A stretch of 64,000 nt of DNA from Rhizophagus irregularis. Its lineage: Eukaryota > Glomeromycota > Glomeromycetes > Glomerales > Glomeraceae. The notes beneath the pieces are model-generated. The model did not search any database. It was not told where the DNA came from and saw nothing but the letters and a program-made list of their open reading frames with translations. Both the position numbers and the translations under genes were made by a program. Below, in pieces: positions 35,705 through 48,107 of the stretch (position 1 is the first letter of the stretch; the number at the start of each line of letters is the position of its first letter). The DNA lies in assembly GCF_026210795.1 (NCBI RefSeq), contig NC_089436.1:4960001-5024000 (forward strand), written 5' to 3'.

Positions 35705-37560
35705 TTCTATATCTCAAGAAAACTTTGTGGTCTTGATTTAATTTTCTTTGTTGAGATTGAATGATCTTAGGGTTCCAGTTTTCGTTCAAATCAAAATGCA
35801 ACATTCAATTAATGTAAATAAAAATGTACTCAATATGCTTCATCCAAGTTGTTTTATAAGTATAGAAATGGAAAATTAGTTTCAAAGGGAACAAATAAAT
35901 AACAAAAATATGTGAAAAAGTTAGTTCTTTTGGCGTTATTATAATTTCATAATAATTCATCCAATTGACAAAAAATAAATATAATATCAAAAAAGGAAAA
36001 AGCAGACGAAGAGAGAGAAAAATCTTGATGATGACAAAAAAAAAGATCAAAAATAAATCACTGCTCTGCAAAAAAGTAATTTCATAATTCTTGTAGTCTG
36101 TTTATTTTATTAATCACATTTTATTAATTATACGTTAAGTTTTCGTGCTACATAATTTTTATTTCAATATACGATTTGTAATTCTTCTTTTTTCAATACG
36201 TTTTTATGAAGAATTAAAATTAAATAATTTTTATTACATGGTAAAGATAGAAAACGAAATATATGACGCTTGTAAAATATTTGCAATCTACGAAAAAAAA
36301 ACACTAAAACAAACATCAACAATTTTGGAATTTGGATCTACGAAATAATTTTTTTTATCTTTTGACTCCTTTATTTTTTTATTATATTATTTTAAAATAT
36401 TAATATTTCATTGTGCAGTTTATTTTAATTTCTTTTTATTAGATTATTCGATTTTTTGCAAATATCTCACAGCGTACAGCATAATTTCAATACTTTTATC
36501 AAACTAAGTAAAGTTGTTTAGCAGGTATAAAAATAGTTTACCTTAATTTGAAGAAAAATGTTTGTAAAGTTATTTACAAAATTTACTTTATTTATTACTT
36601 AGTTATAATAAAATGCAATTGGTGTAATTTTTTCGGGAACGCAATCTCGCCAATCACGTGGTCATACCGGTTAACGCGGTTGTGTACGATAAGATTAATA
36701 TCAATATATTTTGCTGTAAATTTCGTCTTGAAATGTATGTTATTTCTTCTCTGTTATAATTTATTTACTATTATAATTTTTATTTTATTTTGTTTATTTT
36801 ATGATTAACTGAAATATTTTTGTTTTTATTGAAAAACTTCATGAAGAAGAAATGTCTTAATAAAAATTTTAACTTAGCTTATAAAGCTTGAAGCTTGCAT
36901 AGATTTATTAGTTTATGTTTTAATACTAAATGATATAAATATATATTTTACATAGTATTTATTAGACTGTATAACTCAAATTGTGAAGAAAACGTGTTTA
37001 TTTATTACTTTTAACATTAAAATTTTATTATACGCATATTTTTGTAATAAAACCTAGAATTTTTTAAATAATATTCTTTCGTTCTCCATTGGAAAGATGT
37101 GAAACCTCACGTTTTACGTGAGCATTTACTAAATTATTTCTAAGATAAATGTTACACAAACTAATCCAATAATATTCGCTAAACTTACGATTGAAATATT
37201 ATTATAAAACTTTTAGAAAAAATGGTACGTGATTATTTTTAATTAAAAACGATACATTTTTTTTTATTTCTTTTATAGTTTTTCCCTTTGTTTAATATGA
37301 TTATAATAATGAATATAATTGACAAATAAAATTTAAAACATATCTGATATAAACATACTTTTTTTAAAAAAATATAAATCATCGCCTCAGTTTTACTCGA
37401 GATAAACCATTGGTTCATCAGCCCATCAACTCTATCTTCATCAGCTTCATAGTTCAATCTCCATAGACTTGAAATTTTAGCAATTTTGCTTGATTTTGGC
37501 TTTAAGTTGGAGTGGGTGGGGACTTGTTTCCCAAAATTGAATGAATTCATGAAGTCAAAT
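35705..37560. other. Intergenic, nothing firmly recognised
   Basis: A minus-strand frame at 37380-37550 reads SSLWRLNYEADEDRVDGLMN and has protein-like composition, but no family or splice partner is recognised. The rest is AT-rich. Confidence 0.35.
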
Positions 37561-38225
37561 ATACTTTATTCGAATAATTTTGAGTTTGGTTCAGACTAGT
37601 AAATTTAATTGGACATTCTAACGGTCCTGTTTTCTAGTTAAAGCATTTGTTTATTTATAACTTCACAGTCATAATTCCGTTAATCAATAATAATAAATTT
37701 AATACTTTATTTTTTATTTTGGTTTTAAAAACCCGTTAAAGTATAAATTTCCGTAATTAACATAACTAACTTTTTGATATTGTCATTTGTTCCTCATTCT
37801 TAAATGTTCCTGAAGTAGACAACTTTCTTTATTCAAAAAAGCGTCAATTCAATTACACAAAATCGGTGGCAAGTGGCAACAACTTGCTTTTAAAATTCTT
37901 TACACGTTGCAATTGATTTTTGAAGTGGATTGTTGAGTGCAAATTTGACCAACCCTATAATTTTATTTTGTGCGCATATTAATACCCAAGATAAAATAAA
38001 TGAAAAATGGATTCGTGTATATCTCAACAATTTTAATCAAGTAGAGACAGTATGCGATATGATAGCAAATTTTTTTTGTGCGAGTTACCATTCTTTCAAT
38101 TAATTTCTCATGATTATTGTCTCTATCAGCTCTAGTTTGTACTTTTACTATTTGGAAAAAACTTTGTATACACAAGACGAATATAATCTTTTGACTAATA
38201 CCCAAATAGATGGGTTCAGAAGCGT
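37560..38225 (+). pseudogene. Truncated copy of the five-exon gene at 54.6-55.7 kb
   Basis: Aligned with 53820-55000, it shares the upstream words GGACATTCTAACGGTCCTGT and TTATTTATAACTTCA, the exon 1 words (ACGTTGCAATT, TTTATTTTGTGCGCAT) and the exon 2 words (GTACTTTTACTATTTGGAAA). It lacks everything after the start of exon 2, has internal deletions and carries stops. A duplicate of promoter plus 5' half is the simplest reading. Confidence 0.7.
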
Positions 38226-38229
38226 TTAT

Positions 38230-39017
38230 AAATGCGATATGCGACTAAAATAAATCAAATCCGATCAGACGTTAAAGTAACACGTCGGCATATACAATCA
38301 GACACGAATAAAGGATTTAAACGAAATATAACATCTGAGATAACTTACTCTGTTGTTATCTGTCATTTTACAACGTCGCAAATAAAACTATATATATTCA
38401 TATAACAATTATATCATATGATATATTCATAGTTTCCAACCTTTATTTGCTTTGGTCATTATGTCTGTGTATGTCTGTGCTGAAATTTACAAAAAACAAT
38501 AAAATAAAATAAGAACGCGGCGCGGTTAAAATTTTTATATGTAATAAATAAAATACAGTATACGGACGATGATTTATGGCATTTCACAATAAATCACAAG
38601 GGTCACAAAATTTTGTGATAAATACAAAAAATTTTAAATTAACCACCACATAATTTCGCAAATTTTGATCTTTTATGTAAATATGCACATAATTCACACA
38701 GTTACGCAAAATTTCCACATCATTTTCATATAATTCCCACAATATGCAGGCTGTATTTAGTAATGCGAAAAGGAGTCAACCAAAAAGTATAATATGTCAC
38801 GTGAAATAATCTACTGTAAAAACTCTTCAACTTATTTGATAATCGATAATAAAGTCAAAAAAAAAAATCTTTCTCGTTCCACGTAAAAGAATAATGTTTC
38901 GCTTATAAAGTTACTCACCTAAAAGAAAAATATTATCTCTACTTGTTCTACACGAAAAATATTATTATTATCTTTGCTCATTGTTTCACACGAAAAATTT
39001 TATCTCGCACTATAACT
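38230..39017. other. Intergenic upstream of the small coiled-coil gene
   Basis: Includes a run of related CACAAAATT/CACATAATT words at 38585-38760. Probably contains the promoter of the gene starting at 39018. No other feature seen. Confidence 0.4.
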
Positions 39018-39320
39018 ATGGATATTGATTTTGTTAATAGAGAAGACGTCATTTATGAAGAGGAGCTTATTGAGGTATTGTTATGTGAATATTTATAGTA
39101 ATCAAAGATAATAATAATAAAATATTAGAACATATTTTTATAGCCAAGTGATTGTGAAGAAGATAATAATAAAGAAAGTAAGTTGGCTTTAAAGCTTAAA
39201 GAGCTTGAATATCGGGAAAAAGATTTAGCTTTAGCATTAAAAGAACGTGAATTTGCTTTAAGGGAACGTGAAACAAAAAATAACTGTGAAAAGGAGCGTC
39301 AATTGAAATTGGCTAATTAA
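39018..39320 (+). CDS. Small acidic/coiled-coil protein, unknown function
   Basis: Two exons, 39018-39074 and 39144-39320, separated by a GTATTG...TATAG intron, give 77 residues. Residues 1-28 are acidic (MDIDFVNREDVIYEEELIE, then PSDCEEDN). Residues 29-77 form a charged helix with repeated LKERE and LRERE heptad-like units, likely a coiled coil. There is no signal peptide, membrane segment or recognisable domain. It is too short for the family I half recognise (N-terminal pieces of transposon-encoded proteins), so it could be a host microprotein or a transposon remnant. The frame is uninterrupted and both splice sites are canonical. Confidence 0.55.
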
Positions 39321-39324
39321 GAAT

Positions 39325-39830
39325 TAGTATTAATTAAAGATTTTAATAAAAATTAACAATAAAAATTTTCTTCATTGGCGGTTGAGTATAATTATAAATA
39401 AAAAAAATATAAATACAATACTTTTTTCGTTTGATAATATACACTATTACAGTTGAGTATAGTTTTATTATCTAAATCATACTCAATATCGATTTCATAC
39501 CATACTATACTTTTTTGGTTAACTCGACACTACTCTTCTTCGTCTTACCGAATGGAAGAGGTAAAATTTATAGTTTATTCTAATAAAGTTATGTAAAGTT
39601 ATCACATAATATTACAAAATTTTATGAAAGCGCTTTATACCGATCCTCACGTAAAATTTATGAATATTAGGTTTATAGTCTCAATTAAATTTAGAATCCA
39701 ATAATTGTACTGATTAATCTGTTTGAGCTGTATATAACATGGCTAATGTTCTGGAGTAAAATCCAACTCTATTCAAATTTACAGTATAAGTTTTATTTAT
39801 TTCAGTTCCTACTTCATGATATTAATTTAA
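39325..39830. other. Spacer, 3' side of Sel1 gene 1
   Basis: AT-rich. Holds the presumed 3' untranslated region of the minus-strand gene. The words TAATTGTACTGATTAATCTG and GAGCTGTATATAACATGGCT near 39700-39740 resemble, in inverted orientation, the sequence just after Sel1 gene 2 (50870-50920), so the paralogues share 3' flanks as well. Confidence 0.4.
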
Positions 39831-39831
39831 T

Positions 39832-41910
39832 CTAAGACTTCTTTTCTGCTTTGTTATAATATTCAAATGATTTAATTACGTTAATTCCAGTTCCTATTCC
39901 ATATCGATAACAACATCCAAGTTTATACATTGAATTAAGATCACCTTTTTCAGCTGCTTTATTATATAATTCAAATGCTTTGATTTCATTTTTTTCAGTT
40001 CCTGTTCCATTCTCATAATAACATCCAAGTTCATACATTGATTCAACATGACCCTTTTCAGCTGCTTCTTTATATGATTCAAATGCTTTGGTTTTATTTT
40101 TTTCAGTTCCTATTCCATTCTCATAACAACATCCAAGTTTATATATTGATTCAATATGACCTTCTTCAGCTGCTTTTTTATATGATTCAAATGCTTTGGT
40201 TTCATTTTTTTCAGTTCCTATTCCATTCTCATAATAACATCCAAGTTTATATATTGATTCAACATGACCTTTTTCAGCTGCTTCTTCATATGATTCAAAT
40301 GCTTTGGTTTCATTTTTTTCAGTTCCTATTCCATTCTCATAATAACATCCAAGTTTAGCATAACAACATCTATAATCATACATTGAGTCAAAAAATCCTC
40401 CTTCAGCTGCTTTTTTATATGATTCAAATGCTTTAATTTTATTTTCTTCAGTTCCTATTCCATTAGCATAATAAAATCCAAGTTTATACATTGATGGTCC
40501 AAAATCAACTTCTTCAGCTGCTTTTTTATATAATTTAAATGCTTTGATTTCATTTTTTTCAGTTCCTGTTCCATTCTCATAATAACATCCAAGTTTATAC
40601 ATTGATTCAATATGACCTCCTACAGCTGCTTCTTCATATGATTTAAATGCTTTAATTTCATTTTTTTCAGTTCCTGTTCCATTCTCATAACAACATCCAA
40701 GTTCATATATTGATTCAACAAAACCCTTTTCAGCTGCTTCTTTATTTAATTCAAATGCTTTGATTTCACTTTTTTCAGTTCCTATTCCATTCTCATAACA
40801 ATGTCTAAGTTCAGTATAACAACATTCAAGTTTATCATAATAATACATTGAATCAATTGAATCAAGATCACCTTTTTCAGCTGCTTCTTTATATAATTCA
40901 AATGCTTTAATTTCATTTTTTTCGGTTCCTATTCCATTTTGATAACAGCATCCAAGTTTATACATTGATTCAACATGATCTTTTTCAGCTGCTTCTTTAT
41001 ATGATTCAAATGCTTTGATTTCATTTTTTTCAGTTCCTATTCCATTAGCATAACAACGTCCAAGTTTAAAAATTGATTTGATATCACCTTTTTCAGCTGC
41101 TTCTTTACAAGATTCAAATATCGTTCTTTTTTTACTTTCACTTTCACATTCAAGATCAATCGTTGTATCAGTATCAATATCACTTCCATCTTCAGTTTTT
41201 ATTTCAAATTGATGACAGTATTCAGGATGATATGTTATATCATTTAAAGATTGTGTTTGACTCATTTGTATTTTTATTTCTTCTCCATTTGGTAGTTTAA
41301 AGGATGGTCGAAGATGGTTAAAAAATTGTATGACAAATGGGTTATCAACAAAAGAAAATTGAATTTTAGCTGAAGATAAAGCTTTGGCTAGTAAAGACTC
41401 AAGGGATTTTTGTTCTTCTTCACTCATATAATCATTAATATTATTAATTTTTATAGTATTTTGTTGTCTAGATTGTTTCAATTTTGATTTTACATTATTC
41501 GGAACTTGTTCACATTTTTCAATATGAGTTTGCATTCGTTGAGGAACAGCTCGTTTAAACTCTTTGGAACAATAGTTACATTGTACACTAGGGTGTGAGT
41601 CCCCATATTTACCGATTATATGAAAATTTTTCCAAACAGATCCTCTTTTTCTTACAATTTCTTCATTTATGTTATCAGTGTAGCCAATTATTGATGTAGA
41701 ATTATTCTGTTGAACAGATTGTGATTTTGCATTATTCGGTGCACTTGGACATTTTTTGTCAAGATGTGCTTGCATTCGTTCAGGAACAGCTCGTTGAAAA
41801 TCTTTTAAACAGTATATACATTGTACATGAGGATGAGAGTCGTCATGTTCACTTATACTGTAAAAATGTTTCCAAACAGGACCTTTTTTTCTCTCTTTTT
41901 TTCTTATCAT
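39832..41910 (-). CDS. BED-BED-hAT-like segment-Sel1 repeat protein, paralogue 1 (692 aa)
   Basis: Single exon. Residues 9-53 and 88-138 are BED-type zinc fingers: KGPVWKHF...VQCIYCLKDFQRAVPERMQA...HLDKKC, then RGSVWKNF...VQCNYCSKEFKRAVPQRMQT...HIEKC. Residues 165-230 resemble the start of a hAT transposase core, with SLLAKALSSAKIQFSFVDNP and NHLRPSFKLPNG. From about residue 262 come 11 Sel1-like repeats of 36 residues (AFxxYKEAAEKG...SMYKLGCCYENGIGTEKNE), two with short inserts. Sel1 repeats form superhelical adaptor surfaces; BED fingers bind DNA and derive mostly from hAT transposases. I infer a transposase-derived DNA-binding adaptor or regulator, probably nuclear. Its start, ATGATAAGAAAAAAAG, aligns with the starts of the two paralogues. 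No lesion seen. Confidence 0.85.
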   Translation of the reverse strand: MIRKKERKKGPVWKHFYSISEHDDSHPHVQCIYCLKDFQRAVPERMQAHLDKKCPSAPNNAKSQSVQQNNSTSIIGYTDNINEEIVRKRGSVWKNFHIIGKYGDSHPSVQCNYCSKEFKRAVPQRMQTHIEKCEQVPNNVKSKLKQSRQQNTIKINNINDYMSEEEQKSLESLLAKALSSAKIQFSFVDNPFVIQFFNHLRPSFKLPNGEEIKIQMSQTQSLNDITYHPEYCHQFEIKTEDGSDIDTDTTIDLECESESKKRTIFESCKEAAEKGDIKSIFKLGRCYANGIGTEKNEIKAFESYKEAAEKDHVESMYKLGCCYQNGIGTEKNEIKAFELYKEAAEKGDLDSIDSMYYYDKLECCYTELRHCYENGIGTEKSEIKAFELNKEAAEKGFVESIYELGCCYENGTGTEKNEIKAFKSYEEAAVGGHIESMYKLGCYYENGTGTEKNEIKAFKLYKKAAEEVDFGPSMYKLGFYYANGIGTEENKIKAFESYKKAAEGGFFDSMYDYRCCYAKLGCYYENGIGTEKNETKAFESYEEAAEKGHVESIYKLGCYYENGIGTEKNETKAFESYKKAAEEGHIESIYKLGCCYENGIGTEKNKTKAFESYKEAAEKGHVESMYELGCYYENGTGTEKNEIKAFELYNKAAEKGDLNSMYKLGCCYRYGIGTGINVIKSFEYYNKAEKKS

Positions 41911-42474
41911 TTTGGTAAAAATTTATGTTCTTTATCTTTTTAGTTACGCATACTATTCTCAGGAAAAAATGAAGAGTAATTATTGATTTTAGGAAATAAC
42001 AAAAAAATTGCGAATTGAAAATTAATTAAACAAGTACTAGTGAATAAAAAAATTGCCTATTATATAAAAAAAATGTTCGCTTAGTTTTGTAGATTAATTC
42101 AAAATTAAAAAGAATTGTTTATTTTAGCTAGTTTAATATTGAATAATCTATTAACTTGTTAATTTAACGGTTAATAAATTCTATATTGGTGTTTATTATG
42201 CCCCTATTTTTAAATTAAAAAGAAAATTTTATTAATCATAAGAAATTTTGTTTCCTTTTAAGGTTACACCATTTTTGCTGCGGCACAAATAGTGGTTTAA
42301 CCCCTGATTTTTCCTTTTTTTTTTAACTTTTTATGACTTGTTAATTTAATCACTTTCATAGATTCTATATTGGTGTTTATTATCTCCTATTTTTAAATTA
42401 AAAAGAAAATCTCATTAATCATGAGACATTTTTGTTCCTTTTTAAGGTTACACCATTTTGCTGCGGCATAAATA
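41911..42474 (-). promoter_or_regulatory. Conserved upstream region of Sel1 gene 1
   Basis: On the minus strand about 400 bases align with the upstream region of Sel1 gene 2, for example GCAGCAAAAATGG, AAATTAACAAGTTAAT, ACTAAGCGAA, TATATAATAGG and AATTACTCTTCA. The distal part is tandemly duplicated with a period of 184 (42181 against 42365). This puts two copies of the GCAGCAAAAATGGTGTAACC box at 42251-42286 and 42433-42469. Confidence 0.7.
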
Positions 42475-42479
42475 AAAGT

Positions 42480-44686
42480 TCATGGTTTAACCATTCTTTT
42501 TTTTTTTTTTTAAAAAAAAAAGCTTTTATATTGGAACTATCTCATCAAAAAAAAAAGAAAATATTATATAAAATTTTCGTTATATTTAAAATCCGATATA
42601 ATTTAATGAAGGTAATCTGATCTGTAATTTCTAAAAAACAATAATGGATTTATTTCCTTGTTTGGTCTGATGTAGAAGTAGTCTTAATTCGTCCATTAAG
42701 TCGGATCATACTTTTTGCTTTGACGTGAGTTTTTTGTGTTTTACATTATTCTTGTTAGTTCTCTATTCAAGGTGTCATCATCCATTACTTTGTCAATATC
42801 TTTTCTTTCTTTGACGTGTTGACAACATGATTATCATGTGATCCTTTCCAGTTTCAGCTCTAACTTTACTTTTACTCTAACTCAGTACAGTAAAATAATC
42901 CTATTAACAAGTACTTTCCAAGATATCTTTGTTCCTAGAAGCCTGTCTGACAATCCTGACAAATCATAATCAAATCCTGACACTCACGAGTCATGAATAC
43001 AACAACTTTAAAAAAAATGATTTATTAAATTTTAATCAGTAAAAATTACAATATAGAAAATTATTTTTTCTAGCTAACAACATTAATAATAATTCATTAA
43101 ATTTTGCGTATTATTTCAAATTAAATATTAATGAAATATTAATTTTTAAAATAAAAACATTAATTTTTGCGAAATATTTTAAATATTAATAAAAATATTT
43201 AATTGTTACTTAATTTTTGAGACGTGTTAATAAAAAAAATTTATTAATTTTTATAATAAAAGCATTAATTATTATAAACCATTTCACATTATTTACATAT
43301 TAATAAAAATCTTGGTTGTTACAGAGTATTACAAAATGATAATAAGTGTCAGAATAATGAGTGTTTCAATTATTAGTTCTTCAATGTTACGCTCACTTGA
43401 AGAATTTACAGTTGAAATCAGCTTACTTTATAATGGTCACTACTCACTAGTATAAATTGTGTTAGAATTTTTAGAATTCTGATTATTTAATGACGAATTA
43501 ACATTAAGTCTATAATGAGTTAAAATCATAATTATGTAGTATATGTTTGTAATTAAAAATAATTTAAATAAGGAACTTCATATTAATTGTTTCTTTCGGC
43601 TATATATGGTGGTGAATTTAACCTATGGTAATTCGGCAATACATCATGAATGCAAATATATTAGATCTGATCTATAATAAAAATAAAAAACAAAAAAAAA
43701 GAAGAAAATAACGAAAAATTCAATAAAATTAGCAATTGAGCAGAAAATGATGTCGATAATAGATCTATAAGTTCGATATGGCACGGATTTATGAAAACTA
43801 GTTATTAGATAGAGATTAGATTACATAGTTTAATAAAATTTTAGTTTATAGTTTTTTTTAGATAGATTGGGTTATAGGGCTATCGATAATTTTTTATTGA
43901 TACCTCTAAGTATTTTGTACAATTATGTAATTAATAAAATGCGTTTAATACTAATTTTTTTTCTAAAAAAAAAAATAGATCTGATCTAAAAATAAAATAG
44001 CCCGAATGATACCTATGATAATATGAAAATTTTATAATTTTGACAATAATTCAATTTCGGCAATTCAATATTACGGTGGTGCAATTCATTTCATTCATTT
44101 CTAATGGTGTACAGTAGTTTAGTGACATGTCGAAATTTTGAACTATACAAGTTTCTAAATTTGGAATTGTGCAACGTCGATCTATACTAATAAGGATAAA
44201 AGGTGACCGGTTCGATCACGTGACTTATAAATTTGTCACCTCCCCAGTTTTCAGTTTATTTCCGGTACATGAAATTTTATTTGTTACGTCCTCATTTGTC
44301 GTGTAAGTAATGTAAAATCACGTGATCTAACACGACCCCATAAAAGGAAATTTTAAAAAGGAAATTTCAAAAATTCAAAAATTCAAAATTCAAAGTTTCC
44401 AATTTTGTCACTTTTAGTCCCACCATACATTTCGACAATATTTAAATTCGGCATTACGGCAGGGTAATTCATCGGCAATTCAGCATTACAGTGGTGTGTG
44501 GTATAATATACAGTATTACACCGCCGTAATATTCCGGCAGCATTCTCATGTATAGTCGTATCAGTTAAAGTATTTTAATGTTAGTTTTTATAGAATGCTC
44601 TTCAAAGCAATTCTTTTTTTTTATGATCTTCGTTATGCTTAAACCAGTCATAAAGTTCAAACATCTTTCATTGCAAAATAGCAGAT
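42480..44686. other. Intergenic between Sel1 gene 1 and the micro-exon region
   Basis: No gene supported. The stretch 43600-44545 repeats AATTCGGCAAT and TTACGGTGGTG words in both orientations, suggesting an old miniature element whose ends I could not fix. Confidence 0.4.
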
Positions 44687-45114
44687 CACTGGTCGAAGTA
44701 GGGGGATGTGCAATACATTTACACTAGAGAAATTTTATATACACGTCACATTTCAAATTGATTTACCAGTAATTTCAATTAATTCCAATTAAAGTGTATA
44801 TTAAGGAAATTTGTTGTAAACTTGTCCAATTTCCATGAAGTGTATATGTCATTTGAAATTTACAAGTTTCTATTATATAAATGTATTTTAAATTGTGATA
44901 AAACCTTCTTTATATATCATTTAAACTTATAATACATTAAACAGAAATTTTTTATGATATAAGAAATGTTAATGAAATTTCGCTCATATTTGCAAATATA
45001 TAGCTAAAATATTAACAATAAATACAATAAATTATTATAAATTTTATATAAATTTTATGTATATTATAATGAAACTTCACTTCTATTTAAGAATCATAAA
45101 CTTCGTAGCCACGC

Positions 45115-46329
45115 TCAATTAAGGCAATGTATTACTAGACCTACACTAAAGATGACTTTAGCAAGGCTTTCTTTGTGAATTAAAAGAAATTTCATACACT
45201 TTGCCAGCTGGTGAGAAAGCCTATGATCTCTAACCTCAAACTTCTTTTCTACAAGATCCCTAAACATTTGATTCAGAGACCTAGACCATCTAAAAAAGAG
45301 AAAATTGAAATGTTAGTAAAAACATTTCATTGAAATGCATAATTAGAAACAAATCTCACCAAGTTTTCACGTGTTTAAAAAGTCAAAAAACCAACCATCT
45401 GAAAAAAGAAAGATGATGAATATTAGTGATCATTCTTTGTTAAAAGAAAAATTAAAGAAAAAAATTGAACTTACGAAATCCATGTTCAAAAATATCTCTG
45501 GATACCAAAGAGCAAGTCATCTATAAAAGAAAAAAAAGTTAGTAATCATTTTTTAATGTCAAAGAAAAAAAATATCTTACCGAAATCAGCCTCCAAAGAG
45601 CTGAAGACTTATCCAAATAAGAACGAAAATGAAGTTGTTAGGTTAATATTATATTAAAAAAAAAAGTTTAAGAATATAAAAAAAAAGTACACCATAACCT
45701 ACGTGTCTAAAGATCCTAATGAAGCCGTCTAAAAAACTGAATTCATTAAAAATAATTTAAAAATCACTTTCCCTTTTTTTAAATTAAAAAAAAGAACTTT
45801 AAAAAAAGAATTATCAGAAGTCCATGTGTCAAAAAAATCCACGTTAAAATGAGAGAAAAAACTTCATCTTCCATTAACAAAATTCTGCTTCAAAGATCCA
45901 AAGTACCATAAGGCTAAAAAATAAAAAAAGAAAAATTTCATTAATAAAATTCTTTTAAAATAGGTTTCTTAAAGTCAATTCTGAATTCAAATAGCTTACC
46001 AAAGTCTGGAAATACAGAACCTATAAAGATTAAAAAAAGAAGCGTCAGACATTTCTTACAGATAAATGACGAATTCCTCTCAAAAGAAATAACTCACTAT
46101 CCAAAAGTCTTCCACAGACAAGTCATTACCTACAAAAAAATAAAAAAAAGGAAATTTAGTATGTTCCTCATAATTAATGGCGAAATTCTTTTCCCAAAAA
46201 TTTTACTTACTGTCCAAAAAGTCCCTCCAGAGAACATTACCTACCAAAAAAAAAGAAGGAACATTTAATACATTTTTTATAGAAACTTTTTCCCCAATAA
46301 TCACCAATCGTCTGAAGATTCTCTGTTAC
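45115..46329 (-). CDS. Micro-exon gene, at least 10 exon cassettes, unknown product
   Basis: Cassettes bounded by AG and GT on the minus strand are 46329-46305, 46240-46211, 46129-46098, 46020-46000, 45913-45879, 45728-45703, 45607-45581, 45520-45475, 45398-45371 and the terminal 45289-45115. Internal ones are only 21-46 nt; introns are about 60-95, one of 150. The last six join into a single open frame ending SLNQMFRDLVEKKFEVRDHR, then LSHQLAKCMKFLL..., stop. The cassettes look related: CTTTGGATCTTTGA, CTTTGGAGGCTGATTT, CTCTGGAGGGACTTTTTGGA and CTGTGGAAGACTTTTGGA suggest repeated duplication of one small exon. The upstream four do not all join in the same frame, and the true start (a candidate ATG at 46711) is unresolved. 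No domain is recognised. Confidence 0.5.
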
Positions 46330-47127
46330 CTTTAAAAAATTAAAAAGAAAATTTTAATACATTTCTAATACTAATAATGAACTATTAAAACAAAACTAAC
46401 TTGCCATTTATTTTAATTTCCAGTTCTTGTTTTATTGTAAAGTATAATTTTTACTTTTGTTTTCTTCAAGTCCAGCTATCATAGGCTTGGAAAAAATTTT
46501 ATGAAAAATAATAAGAAAAAAAAAGAAAATTATAGTAAATAACGATAAAACAAAAAAAAATTCAAAAAATTGATAAAAATAAAAAGAAATCACCTAAGAG
46601 AGCACTATTTGCGAAAATGTTCAGTTGAACTTCAACTTTGAGCCATTGGAATTATTTGTTCATTTCCTTTAATTTTTGTCAGTTGTTCATACCAATAGCT
46701 CATTGATGTCATTGTTGTGAAAAAAAATTAATGAAGGAGAAAGAGGGAAAGGAATTATGGGAAAGAACAAACTTTTTTTTTAAAGAAAGATTATCCGTCA
46801 TTGAACTGCGCCTATCAGTTATTATATCATGTGATACACATGACAAAATAGGACCCGATTCCATTTTGAGGATTGATATAACATATTAAACTATTTTAAC
46901 TATTTTAACTATTTTTAATCACGAATAAACTATTTTTTAATTTTCTTTACATTTTCTTTTATACTCTTCAAAATAATAAACTGCAATTATGGTTTTTGAT
47001 GCTTGGAATATGTTCAACTTAACCATCACAAAATGACACAAATAGCAAATACAATAATATAACATTAATTATTATTTCTCACAAACATTCTAGATTTTTT
47101 AATATAAATTGACTTGAGATTATTAGA

Positions 47128-47272
47128 GGTCATAAGCTTTCTCACCAGCTGGCAAAGTGTATGAAATTTCTTTTAATTTCACAAAGAAAGCCTTGCTAAA
47201 GTCATCTTTAGCATAGGTCTAGTAATACATTGCCTTAATTGAGCGTGGCTACGAAGTTTATGATTATCTCTT
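47128..47272 (+). pseudogene. Inverted duplicate of the micro-exon gene's last exon
   Basis: CTTTCTCACCAGCTGGCAAA and the following ~120 bases repeat the terminal exon (45115-45236) on the opposite strand. One extra T in AATTTCACAAAG shifts the frame, so this copy is not coding. Confidence 0.8.
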
Positions 47273-48107
47273 TGCTTTTTTTTGTAATTTTGTAATAATA
47301 TAAATTTTGTTTTAGTATAGCAAAATTTCAATAATAGTAAGTAAATGGCTTGTTGCAAATTTAATATCATATTTCAAGTAAATTTCAAGCTATTATATGC
47401 GTAATAAACATTGATATTAAATTTAATTAAAATTTATTTAGAATTTATACATTATAATTAGCGAATTAGTTTTAAAATCATAAAATTTACAATAAATTTT
47501 ACCCGTTTCAATCTATAAATTAAATTTGATGGAGATTTCTTAAGCGTAATTGAGATCAACAAATGTATAAGCTATTTATGGGCAATAAACTTCATGCAAA
47601 TCATCCCACTTCGACCAGTGAGAGGTGACCTACTTATATGGAAAATTTGCCTCTAAACAAAAACCGCCAATTTCATTATAATTTATGAAGATCAGTTATT
47701 GATTTGGTTGTGGCTGGCGTTTTATGTTTAGCCAATTACCAAAGGAAGATTCTTTGAAAATTTTTTTTTATTGTTCTTATATTTTTGTTTGTTTTGAACT
47801 TTAAATACGTTATATTTTTTGAATCCTTTTTTGATATAATTAAATGATATTATGAATATTTAATGTAAAATAAAGAATAATTTTATATTGACATCATTAT
47901 GCAGAAGCGTTGATCTTAGTCACGTGTAAGTAGAAACATTCGAGTCAAAGCAAAAGTACGATCCGACTTGACGGGCGAGTTAATTACATTAGACCAAGCA
48001 AAAAAAAAAAAAAAATTTTATATAATAATTTCTCGATAGTTCTAATGTAAAAAAAAAATTTTTTAATTGGTTACTTAAAGACCATTACACAACTTTCATC
48101 TACAGTA

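Larger units (their letters stand above)
44687..47620. mobile_element. Putative 2.9-kb element with inverted CACTGGTCGAAGT ends carrying a micro-exon gene
   Basis: CACTGGTCGAAGTAGGGGGATG at 44687 is matched by the inverted CATCCCACTTCGACCAGTG ending at 47620. About 400 bases further in on each side, a second inverted pair of about 150 bp (45090-45236 and 47128-47272) includes the last exon of the internal gene. Between these pairs the arms are diverged. No clear target duplication. CACTG termini resemble CACTA/hAT-like ends, but no transposase was recognised. Confidence 0.5.

Noticed and set aside
37239-37550. 103-codon minus-strand frame as a gene
   Set aside because: The first half is protein-like but there is no recognised domain or splice partner, and the second half is low complexity.
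40038-40358. Antisense frame across Sel1 gene 1
   Set aside because: Shadow of the 108-bp coding repeats read on the other strand; periodic and without independent support.
45115-46329. Match of the micro-exon gene to the secreted SP7-like effector family of AM fungi
   Set aside because: The micro-exon repeat style is suggestive, but no signal peptide or known sequence motif is visible, so I do not assign it.
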